This document shows, piece after piece, positions 6,661 through 15,832 of a stretch of DNA of 64,000 nt (the first letter of the stretch is position 1; each line of letters starts with the position of its first letter). The DNA is taken from positions 12,430-76,429 of the forward strand of contig CAYTVB010000006.1 of the NCBI GenBank assembly GCA_964441735.1, read 5' to 3'. The translations under genes and the position numbers were made by a program. This DNA is from JASMTM01 sp964441735. GTDB lineage: Bacteria; Thermotogota; Thermotogae; Petrotogales; Kosmotogaceae. The notes beneath the pieces are model-generated. The model did not search any database and was not told the origin of the DNA. It saw only the letters and a program-made list of their open reading frames with translations.

Positions 6661-8634
6661 TTGCTTATCAGTGTGGATACCGGTGGCACGTTCACCGATT
6701 TTGTTTATTTACAATCAGGTAAAATGAAAGCGCTTAAAGTGCTATCTTCATCGGAAGATCCCTCAAATGCTGTTCTCAATGGCATTAACACCATAACGAA
6801 CGAAGAAAGCTATATTGTTCATGGCTCAACTGTGGCCATAAACGCTATTCTGGAACGTAAAGGAGCAAAAACTGCACTGATAGTCAACAAAGGATTTGAA
6901 GATGTCATTGAGATTGGAAGACAAACAAGAGAACGTTTATATGATCTTCATTACAGAAGGCCTCTCATTCCAGTACCTTCTGAACTCAGATATGGCATAA
7001 AGGGTAGAATCGACTCACAGGGTAATGAAATTGAGTCCCTTGATATAAATGAAATATTGAACACTGTAGATGAAATAAAAAACAGTGGCATAGATTCTGT
7101 TGCGGTCGTCTTACTTTTCTCCTTTCTTAATCAAGCACATGAAAGATACATTGGAAAAATTCTAAAAGAAAATGATATTGATTACTCACTCTCCTGCAAT
7201 GTTTTGCCCGAATTCAGAGAATATGAACGAACCTCTACGACATTTGTAAACGCTTATGTTTCACCTGTTATGAAACAATATATCTCAAAAATAAAGAATT
7301 TTCCCCTAACCGGAAACCTTTCCATCATGCAATCCAATGGTGGCAGATTGAATGCTGAGTCAGCTTCGAATTTCCCCGTTAGAACATTACTTTCAGGTCC
7401 TGCTGGAGGTGTTGTGGGAGCCTATGAATTATCCAGAGCAGCGGGATACGAAAAAATAATCACCTTTGATATGGGTGGCACCTCAACTGATGTTGCCCTT
7501 GTAAACGGCAAAATACCGTTCAGGGTTGAAACAAAAATCTCTCCATTTGTAGTAAAGACACCTGTAATTGATATTCATACTGTTGGTGCGGGTGGTGGTT
7601 CAATAGCAAAGATAGATAAAGGCGGAGCGCTTAAGGTTGGCCCTGAAAGTGCTGGCGCTGATCCCGGCCCGGTATGTTATGGAAAAGGAAAAGATTTAAC
7701 GGTAACAGATGCCAACCTTTTCCTTGGAAGATTGCCAGAAAACAAATTACTGGGTGGTGAATTTAAACTTTATGGCGATCGACTAAAAGAACCGATGAAA
7801 GACATTGCGGAAAAAGCACAACTTGAACCTGTTGAAATAGCAGAAGGAATCTGTGACGTTGCAAATGCAACCATGGAAAGAGCAATTAGAAAGATTTCGG
7901 TTGAACGTGGATATGATCCTTCTGAATTTACACTGGTTACCTTTGGTGGTGCAGGAGCAATGCATGCTGTATTCCTTGCGAAACAGCTTAACATTCCCAG
8001 GATAATAGTTCCTGAAAATCCAGGTGTTCTTTCTGCCTTTGGAATGCTGGTTGCAGATATTATTCATGATTATTCCCTGACTGTAATGCGTTATAAAGAT
8101 ATTTCATTTAAGGAGATTGAAAAGCTGTTTGATCCGGTAGAAAAAAAGGCTATGGAAGATTTCGAAAAGGATTTAACCGAAAAAACCAATTCTTTTGTTG
8201 AACGTTTTCTGGATATCAGATATAAAGGTCAATCCTACGAAATAGTTGTTCCTTTCAGCAAGGATTTTATTGACAGATTTCACGAAGAACACAAAAAGAT
8301 GTATGGTTACTCCAGCAAGGATAAAGATGTTGAAATTGTTAATATAAGAGTTAGAACAAAAGCAGTTGCAGAAAAACCAGAAATTGTGCCATGTAAAACA
8401 AAAAAATCAGCCAATCCGAAAAATGCACTTTTAGGTGAAAGCAATGCCATATTTTATGGAAAAACTTATAATACAGGCCTGTATTTACGGAATTCACTTA
8501 ACTATGGAAACAAAATTAAAGGACCTGCGGTTTTTCTTGAATATTCATCAACTACTGTGGTTCCTCCAGGAGCGATTGTAGAGGTCGATCAGTACAGAAA
8601 TCTGGTTATTACATTTGAAGGTGATTCCTCTTGA
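6661..8634 (+). CDS. Hydantoinase/oxoprolinase family subunit A (HyuA-like)
   Basis: This is the ATP-dependent subunit of a hydantoinase/5-oxoprolinase-type enzyme, which opens a cyclic amide ring with ATP. The actin-like ATPase phosphate-binding loops are visible as SVDTGGTFTDF at the N-terminus and FDMGGTSTDVAL near residue 275, followed by VGAGGGSIA. Length is about 657 aa, normal for HyuA. I prefer the TTG at 6661, because AAGGGGTG lies at proper spacing before it; a GTG at 6652 would overlap that site. The next gene encodes subunit B, with stop and start overlapping. The substrate (hydantoin, N-methylhydantoin, 5-oxoproline or other) cannot be told from sequence. Confidence 0.88.
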   Translation: MLISVDTGGTFTDFVYLQSGKMKALKVLSSSEDPSNAVLNGINTITNEESYIVHGSTVAINAILERKGAKTALIVNKGFEDVIEIGRQTRERLYDLHYRRPLIPVPSELRYGIKGRIDSQGNEIESLDINEILNTVDEIKNSGIDSVAVVLLFSFLNQAHERYIGKILKENDIDYSLSCNVLPEFREYERTSTTFVNAYVSPVMKQYISKIKNFPLTGNLSIMQSNGGRLNAESASNFPVRTLLSGPAGGVVGAYELSRAAGYEKIITFDMGGTSTDVALVNGKIPFRVETKISPFVVKTPVIDIHTVGAGGGSIAKIDKGGALKVGPESAGADPGPVCYGKGKDLTVTDANLFLGRLPENKLLGGEFKLYGDRLKEPMKDIAEKAQLEPVEIAEGICDVANATMERAIRKISVERGYDPSEFTLVTFGGAGAMHAVFLAKQLNIPRIIVPENPGVLSAFGMLVADIIHDYSLTVMRYKDISFKEIEKLFDPVEKKAMEDFEKDLTEKTNSFVERFLDIRYKGQSYEIVVPFSKDFIDRFHEEHKKMYGYSSKDKDVEIVNIRVRTKAVAEKPEIVPCKTKKSANPKNALLGESNAIFYGKTYNTGLYLRNSLNYGNKIKGPAVFLEYSSTTVVPPGAIVEVDQYRNLVITFEGDSS

Positions 8635-10235
8635 TGAAAAATGTCAATCCAGTTGCCTTAGAGATATTTAAGAATAAATTTTCATCAATAGCCGAAGAAA
8701 TGGGTGTTGCACTTTTTAAGACCGCTTTTTCCCCAAACATTAAAGAGAGAAAGGATCATTCTTGCGCTGTCTTTGACAGGAATGGAGATATGATAGCTCA
8801 GGCAGCTCACATTCCGGTTCATTTAGGCTCCATGCCACTATCTGTTAAATCTGTTATTTCAGAACTATCACTGGATGAAGGTGATATGGCTTTTGTAAAC
8901 AATCCTTTTATGGGTGGTACTCATCTTCCGGATATAACAATGGTTGCTCCGGTGGTTATTGATGACGAAATTTTATTTTACGTTGCAAACAGAGCGCATC
9001 ACGCAGACATAGGAGGTATTTCGGCAGGTTCAATGCCTTTATCAACCACAATTTTTCAAGAGGGAATGATAATACCACCAACAAAGATAATAAAGAAGGG
9101 AAAAGTACAAAGAGATATTTTGAATCTTGTTATTTCTAATGTTAGGACTCCCACTGAAAGACAGGGCGATTTCGAAGCACAGATTATGGCAAATTTGACC
9201 GGTATTAAAAGGCTTAAAGAAATCTCAAATTTATATGGGAAAAACAGAATGTTATTGCTTTCAAGAAGACTCATCGAATATTCTGAAGACATAATGAAAA
9301 AAACAATACAGATGATACCCGATGGAGAATATTCTTTTGAAGAGTATATGGATGACGATGGATTTGATACCAAAGAAATAAATATAAATGCCAGAATAAA
9401 CATAACAAATGATGAAGTGATTGTTGATTTTAGTGACAGTCACGCTCAGGTGAAGGGTAGTATAAACGCAGTCAAAGCAATTACTCTGTCTGCTGTTCTT
9501 TATGTATTCAGATCCTTAACAGAAGAAGACATTCCCACAAATGCGGGATGTCTCCGGCCAATTAAGACCATTATCCCTGAAGGAACGGTTGTTGACGCTA
9601 AATACCCCTGCGCGGTCGCGGGTGGTAATGTAGAAACCTCTCAGCGCATTGTTGATGTTTTGCTTGGTGCACTATCAAAAGCCATTCCCGATGTTATTCC
9701 AGCTGCGAGTCAGGGGACCATGAACAATCTTTCCATCGGTGGTTATGATAACTCAAAAAATGAAAGTTTCACCTACTATGAAACTATCGGTGGAGGTAAT
9801 GGAGCTTCCAAATTTGAAGATGGCGAGAGTGGCATTCACTCGCATATGACCAACACAATGAACACACCTATAGAAGCCATAGAGTTTGAATATCCGCTGA
9901 GGGTTAAGAAATATGGTATTCGTAAGGGAAGTGGTGGAGATGGAATTAACAGAGGTGGTGATGGTATTATAAGAGAGATTGAAGTATTATGTGATGCAGA
10001 AATCACATTGCTTTCGGAAAGAAGATTTTTTGAACCATATGGATTAAAGGGTGGTAACAACGGGAGTAAGGGTGTTAACAAACTACAATCAGGAAAAATT
10101 TTAGAAATACTCCCTGGAAAGTTCCACCGATTTTTGAAAAAAGGTGACATAATACATATAGAGACTCCAGGCGGCGGAGGATATATAAACAAAGCAGAAA
10201 ATGATGTAATCTTAAAAGAAAAGAATAAAAATTAA
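8634..10235 (+). CDS. Hydantoinase/oxoprolinase family subunit B (HyuB-like)
   Basis: This is the partner subunit of the preceding gene. Family hallmarks are SCAVFDRNGDMIAQAAHIPVH near the N-terminus, FVNNPFMGGTHLPDITMVAPV, NRAHHADIGG (candidate metal-binding histidines) and the C-terminal IHIETPGGGGY. Its 533 residues are slightly short of the usual 550-590. The ATG at 8634 shares one base with the hyuA stop (TGATG), which suggests equimolar coupled translation. A DegV-type gene follows after 20 bp and may be in the same transcript. Together A and B would form a cytoplasmic ATP-dependent ring-opening amidohydrolase. Confidence 0.88.
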   Translation: MKNVNPVALEIFKNKFSSIAEEMGVALFKTAFSPNIKERKDHSCAVFDRNGDMIAQAAHIPVHLGSMPLSVKSVISELSLDEGDMAFVNNPFMGGTHLPDITMVAPVVIDDEILFYVANRAHHADIGGISAGSMPLSTTIFQEGMIIPPTKIIKKGKVQRDILNLVISNVRTPTERQGDFEAQIMANLTGIKRLKEISNLYGKNRMLLLSRRLIEYSEDIMKKTIQMIPDGEYSFEEYMDDDGFDTKEININARINITNDEVIVDFSDSHAQVKGSINAVKAITLSAVLYVFRSLTEEDIPTNAGCLRPIKTIIPEGTVVDAKYPCAVAGGNVETSQRIVDVLLGALSKAIPDVIPAASQGTMNNLSIGGYDNSKNESFTYYETIGGGNGASKFEDGESGIHSHMTNTMNTPIEAIEFEYPLRVKKYGIRKGSGGDGINRGGDGIIREIEVLCDAEITLLSERRFFEPYGLKGGNNGSKGVNKLQSGKILEILPGKFHRFLKKGDIIHIETPGGGGYINKAENDVILKEKNKN

Positions 10236-10255
10236 CCTTTTTGGGAGGGGCTTTC

Positions 10256-11083
10256 ATGATAAAAGTTGTTACGGACAGTTCCTGTGATCTACCTCTAAAA
10301 TATATCGAAAAACATGATATTAAGGTTGTACCTCTAACAGTAAACATTGATGGAACGGAATATACGGAGGGGAAGAACATTACCCCCGAGCTTTTTTGGG
10401 AAAAGATGAGAAACTCCAGCGACCTGCCCAAAACTTCCCAGCCAACACCTGCAGCATTTGAAGAAACCTTTAAGAAACTTGCAAAAAATGGAGACCAAAT
10501 ATTATGTTTAACAATTTCATCGAAATTGAGCGGAACATATCAATCAGCCAGTATAGGGAATCAACTTGCAGACAATCCAGCAACTGTTTTTGATACCCTA
10601 TCAGGTTCTCTTTCTCATGGAATTCAGGTCTTACAATGCGCACGAATGGCAGAAAAAGGGGAAAACCTTGAAAATATTCTCGATTATCTCAAGAAATTTC
10701 GGGAAAAGGTTACAATACTTATACTTCTTCATACCCTTGAAAATATTGTAAAAGGCGGTCGTCTCAGTAAATTCAAGGGTGGACTGGCGAAATTGTTGAA
10801 CGTAAAAGTGGTGCTTCATGGGGTTAAAGGAGAGGTTCATATTCTTAAGAAAGTCAGGGGTACAAAGAAATTTTTAAGTGAAACTCTTAAAATTATTGAA
10901 GAAGTGCCTGGAATAAAAGAGAAAAAGATATTCGGTATTACGCACGTGGACAACATTGAAGATGCAGAATTCTTCAAAAAAGAAATTCTTAGTCGTTTTA
11001 ATCCTAAAGAGATTATTATTAATGGTATGGGTCCAACCATGGGGACATATGCAGGAGAAGGTGGAATAATAATAGGCTTTTAA
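10256..11083 (+). CDS. DegV family fatty-acid-binding protein (FakB-like, 275 aa)
   Basis: DegV proteins bind a single fatty acid, and in Firmicutes they present it to the kinase FakA for phosphorylation. Visible features are the N-terminal VTDSSCDLP, KTSQPTPAAFEETF, the SSKLSGTYQSA loop that contacts the carboxylate, and TLENIVKGGRLSK. Length is normal. I chose the ATG at 10256 because GGGAGGGG lies just before it; an upstream in-frame TTG (10241) would overlap that site. A FakA-type gene lies elsewhere in this window (35314-36984), so the kinase/carrier pair is present but unlinked. Its link to the hyu genes upstream is probably only transcriptional. Confidence 0.88.
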   Translation: MIKVVTDSSCDLPLKYIEKHDIKVVPLTVNIDGTEYTEGKNITPELFWEKMRNSSDLPKTSQPTPAAFEETFKKLAKNGDQILCLTISSKLSGTYQSASIGNQLADNPATVFDTLSGSLSHGIQVLQCARMAEKGENLENILDYLKKFREKVTILILLHTLENIVKGGRLSKFKGGLAKLLNVKVVLHGVKGEVHILKKVRGTKKFLSETLKIIEEVPGIKEKKIFGITHVDNIEDAEFFKKEILSRFNPKEIIINGMGPTMGTYAGEGGIIIGF

Positions 11084-11097
11084 TTTCGGAGGATAGA

Positions 11098-11895
11098 ATG
11101 AAGCTAAATCCCAATTTAAGAGAGCGAAGAATTGGCTGGATTTTTCTTGTAATATGGTTATTCACCATGTTTTTCTATATAACCTGGGATGGCTGGTTGC
11201 AGGAATGGAGAATAACCGGTTACGAAGGAAGTAATCAGCATTTTGATCTTGATCTTTTTGATTTTTCTGTAACGGTAAAAAGTGATGGAACATACATTTA
11301 CAATTCAACAAACAACCTTCACAACCTGATCTATATCTGTTATTTTGTTTTGTTCATGGGATGGTTTGGATTAATCTTTGACGTTGAATGGTTGAAACAG
11401 GGAACCATGGGTACTGTTGGGGTTTCTTTCATAGCAACACTTGCCACACTAAATCCCTCAGATCATCTTTATATTTTGCAAATTACCTACGACATAGTTC
11501 ACCTTTCAGGTATAATTCTCGGACTTTATCTATTTTCAAGATATCGACCTTCATTAAAACTTATGACCCCCGGCATCCTTTTAACTTCAGTATTTTATAT
11601 TCTTTCGCGAATTATATACGAACCCTGGCCTTACTGGGAAGAAAGCGCCAACGCGTTTTACAGCATTAACCAGATAAATGATGTGCCATTTTACTTTTAT
11701 GGTTTTGAATATGTGATCGTGCTTGGATTATTATTTGGAATGAATATTATTATCAAACTAATAATCAACAGAATTGAAGATAGAAAATACTGGATATTTG
11801 TTCCTATGATTGTTTATTCAGTTACATGTATGATAATGCTTGCGCTAAATCTTATCAGTCTGGCAACGATTGACTTGACCACCTGGACAGGCTAA
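11098..11895 (+). CDS. Unknown seven-helix membrane protein (265 aa)
   Basis: I do not recognise this protein. Hydrophobic segments at about residues 13-30, 75-95, 104-120, 132-148, 157-175, 200-223 and 231-256 suggest seven membrane helices. A polar stretch (31-74), rich in aromatic and acidic residues, probably lies outside the membrane between helices 1 and 2. Isolated histidines occur at residues 48, 75, 123 and 135. It follows degV by 14 bp with a GGAGG site and ends 2 bp before the convergent oppF-type stop. A sensor, enzyme or transport role cannot be chosen from the sequence. Confidence 0.8.
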   Translation: MKLNPNLRERRIGWIFLVIWLFTMFFYITWDGWLQEWRITGYEGSNQHFDLDLFDFSVTVKSDGTYIYNSTNNLHNLIYICYFVLFMGWFGLIFDVEWLKQGTMGTVGVSFIATLATLNPSDHLYILQITYDIVHLSGIILGLYLFSRYRPSLKLMTPGILLTSVFYILSRIIYEPWPYWEESANAFYSINQINDVPFYFYGFEYVIVLGLLFGMNIIIKLIINRIEDRKYWIFVPMIVYSVTCMIMLALNLISLATIDLTTWTG

Positions 11896-11897
11896 AC

Positions 11898-12887
11898 TCA
11901 GGCGTTTTTAAATAGATGACAGCTGACAGTTCTGGTATCACTTATTCTTATAGTATCTGGAAATTCCCTTCTACAAATTTCCGTTACTTCCGAACATCTT
12001 GGATGAAATGGACATCCAGCAGGTAAATCAATTGGATTTGGAACCTCGCCACCGGGTATGATTTTTTCCTTTTCTTTTTCAGGATCCGGTTCCGGTACAG
12101 CAGAAATCAACGCCTTTGTGTAAGGATGTTTGGGACTGGTATAAATCTCTTCAAAAGACCCTGTTTCAACTATGCTGCCCAGATACATTACAGCAATTTT
12201 GTCACATATGTATTTGGTGGTAGCCAGATCATGGGTAATAAACAAGTACGTAAGATTCATCTCACTTTTTAGCTGAATCATTAGTTCAAGTAGTTGAGAT
12301 CTAACTGAAACATCGAGCATTGCAACGGCTTCATCTGCAACCACAAATTTTGGTTCCGTAATTAACGCTCTTGCTATAACTATTCTCTGCCGTTGTCCTC
12401 CAGATAATTCTCTTGGATATCTACTGTAAAAATCTTCAGCAGGTTCCAGATTGACCTTTGTTAGCATTTCAAGTACACTTTCATATCGTTGTTTCGGTGT
12501 TCCTATTCTGTGAATATCCAGAGGATGTTTGACAGCTTCCCCTACTTTCATATAGGGATTAAGGGCTGCCAGAGGATCCTGAAAAATGATTTGAATTTCC
12601 TTTCTCAATCTTCTCATTGACTCTTTGTCCAGCTCAAAAATGTTTTTCCCAAGATAGCTAACTTCTCCACTGGTGGCATTCAGTAATCTTAAACATAATC
12701 GGCCAGTAGTAGTTTTGCCACTACCTGATTCACCAACCAGTCCGAGTGTTTGATTTTCCATAATACTAAAATCGATCCCATTCACGGCATGCACGAATTT
12801 CCTTTCTTTAGTAAACAGTTTCTTCAAAAGAGGTTCTTTTACTGGAAAATGTTTGGTAAGACTTTGTGCTTTAATTATTGTTTCCAC
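11898..12887 (-). CDS. Oligopeptide/dipeptide ABC importer ATPase, OppF/DppF type
   Basis: This is the second ATPase subunit of a peptide-type ABC importer. Walker A is GESGSGKTT, the signature is LSGGQRQR, Walker B is FVVADEAVAMLD, and the switch histidine is in FITHDL. The C-terminal extension has the four-cysteine pattern CPFHPRC...C...C typical of Opp/Dpp ATPases, which may bind an Fe-S cluster. I chose the GTG at 12887 because AGAGAGGTG lies six bases upstream; this gives 329 aa, the usual length. It overlaps the preceding ATPase gene by 17 bp and is the last gene of the operon. Confidence 0.9.
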   Translation of the reverse strand: METIIKAQSLTKHFPVKEPLLKKLFTKERKFVHAVNGIDFSIMENQTLGLVGESGSGKTTTGRLCLRLLNATSGEVSYLGKNIFELDKESMRRLRKEIQIIFQDPLAALNPYMKVGEAVKHPLDIHRIGTPKQRYESVLEMLTKVNLEPAEDFYSRYPRELSGGQRQRIVIARALITEPKFVVADEAVAMLDVSVRSQLLELMIQLKSEMNLTYLFITHDLATTKYICDKIAVMYLGSIVETGSFEEIYTSPKHPYTKALISAVPEPDPEKEKEKIIPGGEVPNPIDLPAGCPFHPRCSEVTEICRREFPDTIRISDTRTVSCHLFKNA

Positions 12888-13851
12888 TTTTAGCACCTCT
12901 CTCTTCATAAAGCCAACACTTAACAAGCCTATTTTCTTCAATAAATATATCGGGTGGAATACTTTTCTTACAAATGTCCATGACTTTTGGGCATCGATCT
13001 GAAAATCTACAACCTTCAGGAACTGACATTAGATCAGGTGGATATCCTTTTATAAAGTTCAATTGCCTGTCGTTTATGTCCGTGTTTGGAATTGATTCGA
13101 GTAATGCTACTGTATAGGGATGTTTTGGATCTTTGTAGATGTTCATCTTTGTTGAGTATTCAACAAGATGTCCTCCATACATGACACCAATATTGTCAGC
13201 TACTTCAGCTACAACTCCTAAATCATGTGTTATTAAAATCATACCCATGTTATATTCATTCTGTAACCCTTTAAGTATATTCAAAATCTGAGCCTGCACG
13301 ATAACATCCAGACTTGTTGTTGGTTCATCAGCTATTACAATTTTTGGATTGAGAACCAGTGCAAGAGCTATCATAACCCTCTGCCTCATTCCGCCACTTA
13401 ATTGAAACGGATAATCATTTAATCTGTCAGCATTTATTCCAACATCTGTTAAGGCTTTTTCTGCCATCTCAAGAGCTTTTTCTTTTGATACATCTTTATG
13501 GGTTAGTATGGTTTCAATGAAATGATTTTTCAATTTCATAACAGGATTCAATGAAGTCATGGGATCTTGAAATATCATAGATAAATCTTTACCTCGAATC
13601 ATTGCAAATTTCTTTCTTGGCAGTGATAGAAGGTCAGTGCCACTGAATAAAATTCTTCCTTCAACAGTGGTTTCTTTGGGTAATATGCCGAGAATGGCAT
13701 TACCCAGTGTAGATTTACCGCAGCCAGATTCTCCCACTATACCCAACGTTTCCTGTTCTTTCATAGAAACGTTGACATCCTCCGCAGCGAGAACCCTTCC
13801 TTCTCTGGTCTTGTATTTAACACTAACATTCTCCAGCTTCAACAACTCCAC
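12871..13851 (-). CDS. Oligopeptide/dipeptide ABC importer ATPase, OppD/DppD type
   Basis: This is the first ATPase of the peptide importer. Walker A is GESGCGKST, the signature is LSGGMRQRV, Walker B is IVIADEPTTSLD, and the switch histidine is in LITHDLG. The C-terminal CRFSDRCPKVMDIC pattern is the family's cysteine-rich extension. I place the start at the GTG at 13851, eight bases after GGAGGTG; the longer in-frame extension would begin inside the oppC gene. The result is 326 aa, normal for OppD. The ribosome site overlaps the end of oppC, so the two are translationally linked. Confidence 0.9.
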   Translation of the reverse strand: MELLKLENVSVKYKTREGRVLAAEDVNVSMKEQETLGIVGESGCGKSTLGNAILGILPKETTVEGRILFSGTDLLSLPRKKFAMIRGKDLSMIFQDPMTSLNPVMKLKNHFIETILTHKDVSKEKALEMAEKALTDVGINADRLNDYPFQLSGGMRQRVMIALALVLNPKIVIADEPTTSLDVIVQAQILNILKGLQNEYNMGMILITHDLGVVAEVADNIGVMYGGHLVEYSTKMNIYKDPKHPYTVALLESIPNTDINDRQLNFIKGYPPDLMSVPEGCRFSDRCPKVMDICKKSIPPDIFIEENRLVKCWLYEERGAKSGNNN

Positions 13852-13855
13852 AAAA

Positions 13856-14734
13856 TCACCTCCGGGTCTCGCCAATATTAGGATTGAGGAATTCATTAGC
13901 ACCTTCACTGAATAAACTAAATCCCAGAACAACTGTAATAATAGACATTCCCGGGAAGATTATCATCCACCAATAGTTTAAAAGCAAAAACCTCTGCCCA
14001 TTTGACAGGTCATAACCCCAATCAGGTGTGGGAGGCGCTATACCCAGCCCCAAAAAACTTAAACCAGCTTCTGTCATAATTGCATCTGCCAGATTCATTG
14101 AAAGCACAACAACAACTGAAGGCAATACATTGGGCAAAATATACTTAAGCAATATCGTTCTGTCACGTGCACCTATGGCTCTTGCTGCCTCAACAAAAAG
14201 GTCATCTTTTATTGAAGAGACCTGATTTCTTATAACTCGAAAGTATGTGGGTGCGTAAATAACAGCAATGGATAGGGCGACATTTACTATACCCGGACCA
14301 AGAACAGCGGCAATTGCTATAGCCAGTACAAGACCGGGAAATGAATAAATGGCATCCATGATCATACTCAAAATTCTGTCAAAGGTCCCACCAATGTAGC
14401 CAGACAATAATCCCAGAGGTATTCCTATCGCTGCGGCAACCGCTACTGCAAGAAATGCTATTAATAAAGCTATTCTTGCACCATATATAATCCTGCTCAA
14501 TACGTCATATCCAAGATTGGTTGTTCCAAACCAATGGTCTCTTGAAGGCGGTGAATATGCTGGACCACTCTTAATTGTAGGGTCATAGGGTGCAATGTAG
14601 GGTGCAAATACAGCAAAAATAATATATGTAACCAAAATAGCAAGTCCAATAAATGCCATCAGGCCAGATTTGTTTTTAAAAACTCTGCTTAATGCTTTCC
14701 CCAGTCTATATGAAGGACTCCACTCTTTCTTCAT
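13856..14734 (-). CDS. Peptide ABC importer permease, OppC/DppC type
   Basis: This is an inner-membrane permease of the binding-protein-dependent type. The N-terminal cytoplasmic region (KALSRVFKNKSGL) precedes a first membrane helix and the family's YDPTIKSGPAYSPPSRDHWFGTTNLGYDVLSRIIYG periplasmic segment (given here as a region, residues 50-90). The coupling motif toward the ATPases is EAARAIGARDRTILLKYILP. At 292 aa with about six helices it has normal length. It sits between oppB and oppD in an uninterrupted operon. Confidence 0.9.
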   Translation of the reverse strand: MKKEWSPSYRLGKALSRVFKNKSGLMAFIGLAILVTYIIFAVFAPYIAPYDPTIKSGPAYSPPSRDHWFGTTNLGYDVLSRIIYGARIALLIAFLAVAVAAAIGIPLGLLSGYIGGTFDRILSMIMDAIYSFPGLVLAIAIAAVLGPGIVNVALSIAVIYAPTYFRVIRNQVSSIKDDLFVEAARAIGARDRTILLKYILPNVLPSVVVVLSMNLADAIMTEAGLSFLGLGIAPPTPDWGYDLSNGQRFLLLNYWWMIIFPGMSIITVVLGFSLFSEGANEFLNPNIGETRR

Positions 14735-14745
14735 ATCATCTCACC

Positions 14746-15753
14746 TCAATACCTTACCCGCGGATCGACAAGAGCATTTATTATGTCAACCAGAATATTA
14801 ATAACCACAACCAGCAAAGCAAATATTGCAATTGTCCCCTGCACGGCTGGAAAGTCCCTATATCTAATTTTTTCGACAAGATAGCTTCCGATACCAGGCC
14901 AGGAAAATGTTGTTTCTGTTAGTACCGCTCCTGCCATAAGAAGGGCCAATTGTAATCCCATTACTGTCATTATTGGCACAAAGGCATTTTTTAAAGAATG
15001 GCGGTATATTATGCTTCGTTCTTTTATACCTCTTGCTCTAGCTGCCTTAACAAAATCTCTCGAAAGCATTAAAACCATATTTGAGCGAACCATTCTCAAG
15101 AAGATGCTTGAAATAATCATTCCAAGTGCCAGTCCGGGGAGAATTATATGGGCAAGTGCATCTTTAAAAGCTGGTAAATCCCATGAAACAAGGGCATCAA
15201 TTAAGAACAAACCGGAAAAATGTTCGGGACGCGCCAACGGAGAAATCCGTCCTGCTATGGGCAACCATCTCAACTGTACTCCAAATATCCACTGAAATAT
15301 CATACCAAGCCAAAACACGGGAACAGAGTAGATAAATATAGCATAAAATCTTCCCGCTACATCTACAGGTTCATTATGATGCCGTGTAGCTTCAGCTCCC
15401 CAAAAAATACCAATAGTAAGCGCGATCAGAAAGCCGAAAATTGTTAGTTCTATTGTTGCGGGTAGTTTTCTTCCAATTTCGTCAGCTATGGGACGTTTGG
15501 TCAATGCAGATCTGCCAAGATCTCCTTTGAATAATCCACCTACATAAATAAAGAACTGCTCTAAAATCGGCTTGTCATAGCCCAATTCCTGTCTTTTCTG
15601 CTCTATTACAGACATGGGTGCTTTTCCGCCAAGCATTGACATTACCGGATCACCTGGCAAAATTCGCAGTACAAAGAAAATCAGCAACAAAAGTATAAAA
15701 AACATGGGAATTGCCATCAATACTCTGGTTATTATGTACCACTTTAAAGACAC
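14746..15753 (-). CDS. Peptide ABC importer permease, OppB/DppB type
   Basis: This is the partner permease of the previous gene. The N-terminus (YIITRVLMAIPMFFILLLL) is the usual first helix, followed by RILPGDPVMSMLG. The ATPase-coupling motif is KAARARGIKERSIIYRHSLK, and the C-terminus ends in the typical ALVDPRVRY. It starts with GTG after a GGGGGTG ribosome site. It is the first permease gene downstream of the binding protein, from which it is separated by a strong stem-loop. Confidence 0.9.
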   Translation of the reverse strand: MSLKWYIITRVLMAIPMFFILLLLIFFVLRILPGDPVMSMLGGKAPMSVIEQKRQELGYDKPILEQFFIYVGGLFKGDLGRSALTKRPIADEIGRKLPATIELTIFGFLIALTIGIFWGAEATRHHNEPVDVAGRFYAIFIYSVPVFWLGMIFQWIFGVQLRWLPIAGRISPLARPEHFSGLFLIDALVSWDLPAFKDALAHIILPGLALGMIISSIFLRMVRSNMVLMLSRDFVKAARARGIKERSIIYRHSLKNAFVPIMTVMGLQLALLMAGAVLTETTFSWPGIGSYLVEKIRYRDFPAVQGTIAIFALLVVVINILVDIINALVDPRVRY

Positions 15754-15775
15754 TGGAAAAACACCCCCTATAAAG

Positions 15776-15805
15776 ATTACCCGGGTCCTCAGGGGCCCGG
15801 GTAAT
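15776..15805 (-). promoter_or_regulatory. Strong stem-loop between binding protein and permease genes
   Basis: ATTACCCGGG and CCCGGGTAAT are perfect 10-bp arms (15776-15785 and 15796-15805), and the loop can add three more pairs. On the transcribed minus strand no U-rich run follows. It is therefore more likely an mRNA-stabilising or partial-termination element, which would keep binding-protein mRNA more abundant than permease mRNA, than a full terminator. Confidence 0.7.
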
Positions 15806-15832
15806 TTTATACCCTAAGAACCAAATATCTAT

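Noticed and set aside
7770..7994. Antisense open frames inside hyuA and many other genes.
   Set aside because: They mirror strong coding genes, have no ribosome sites of their own and no recognisable domains.
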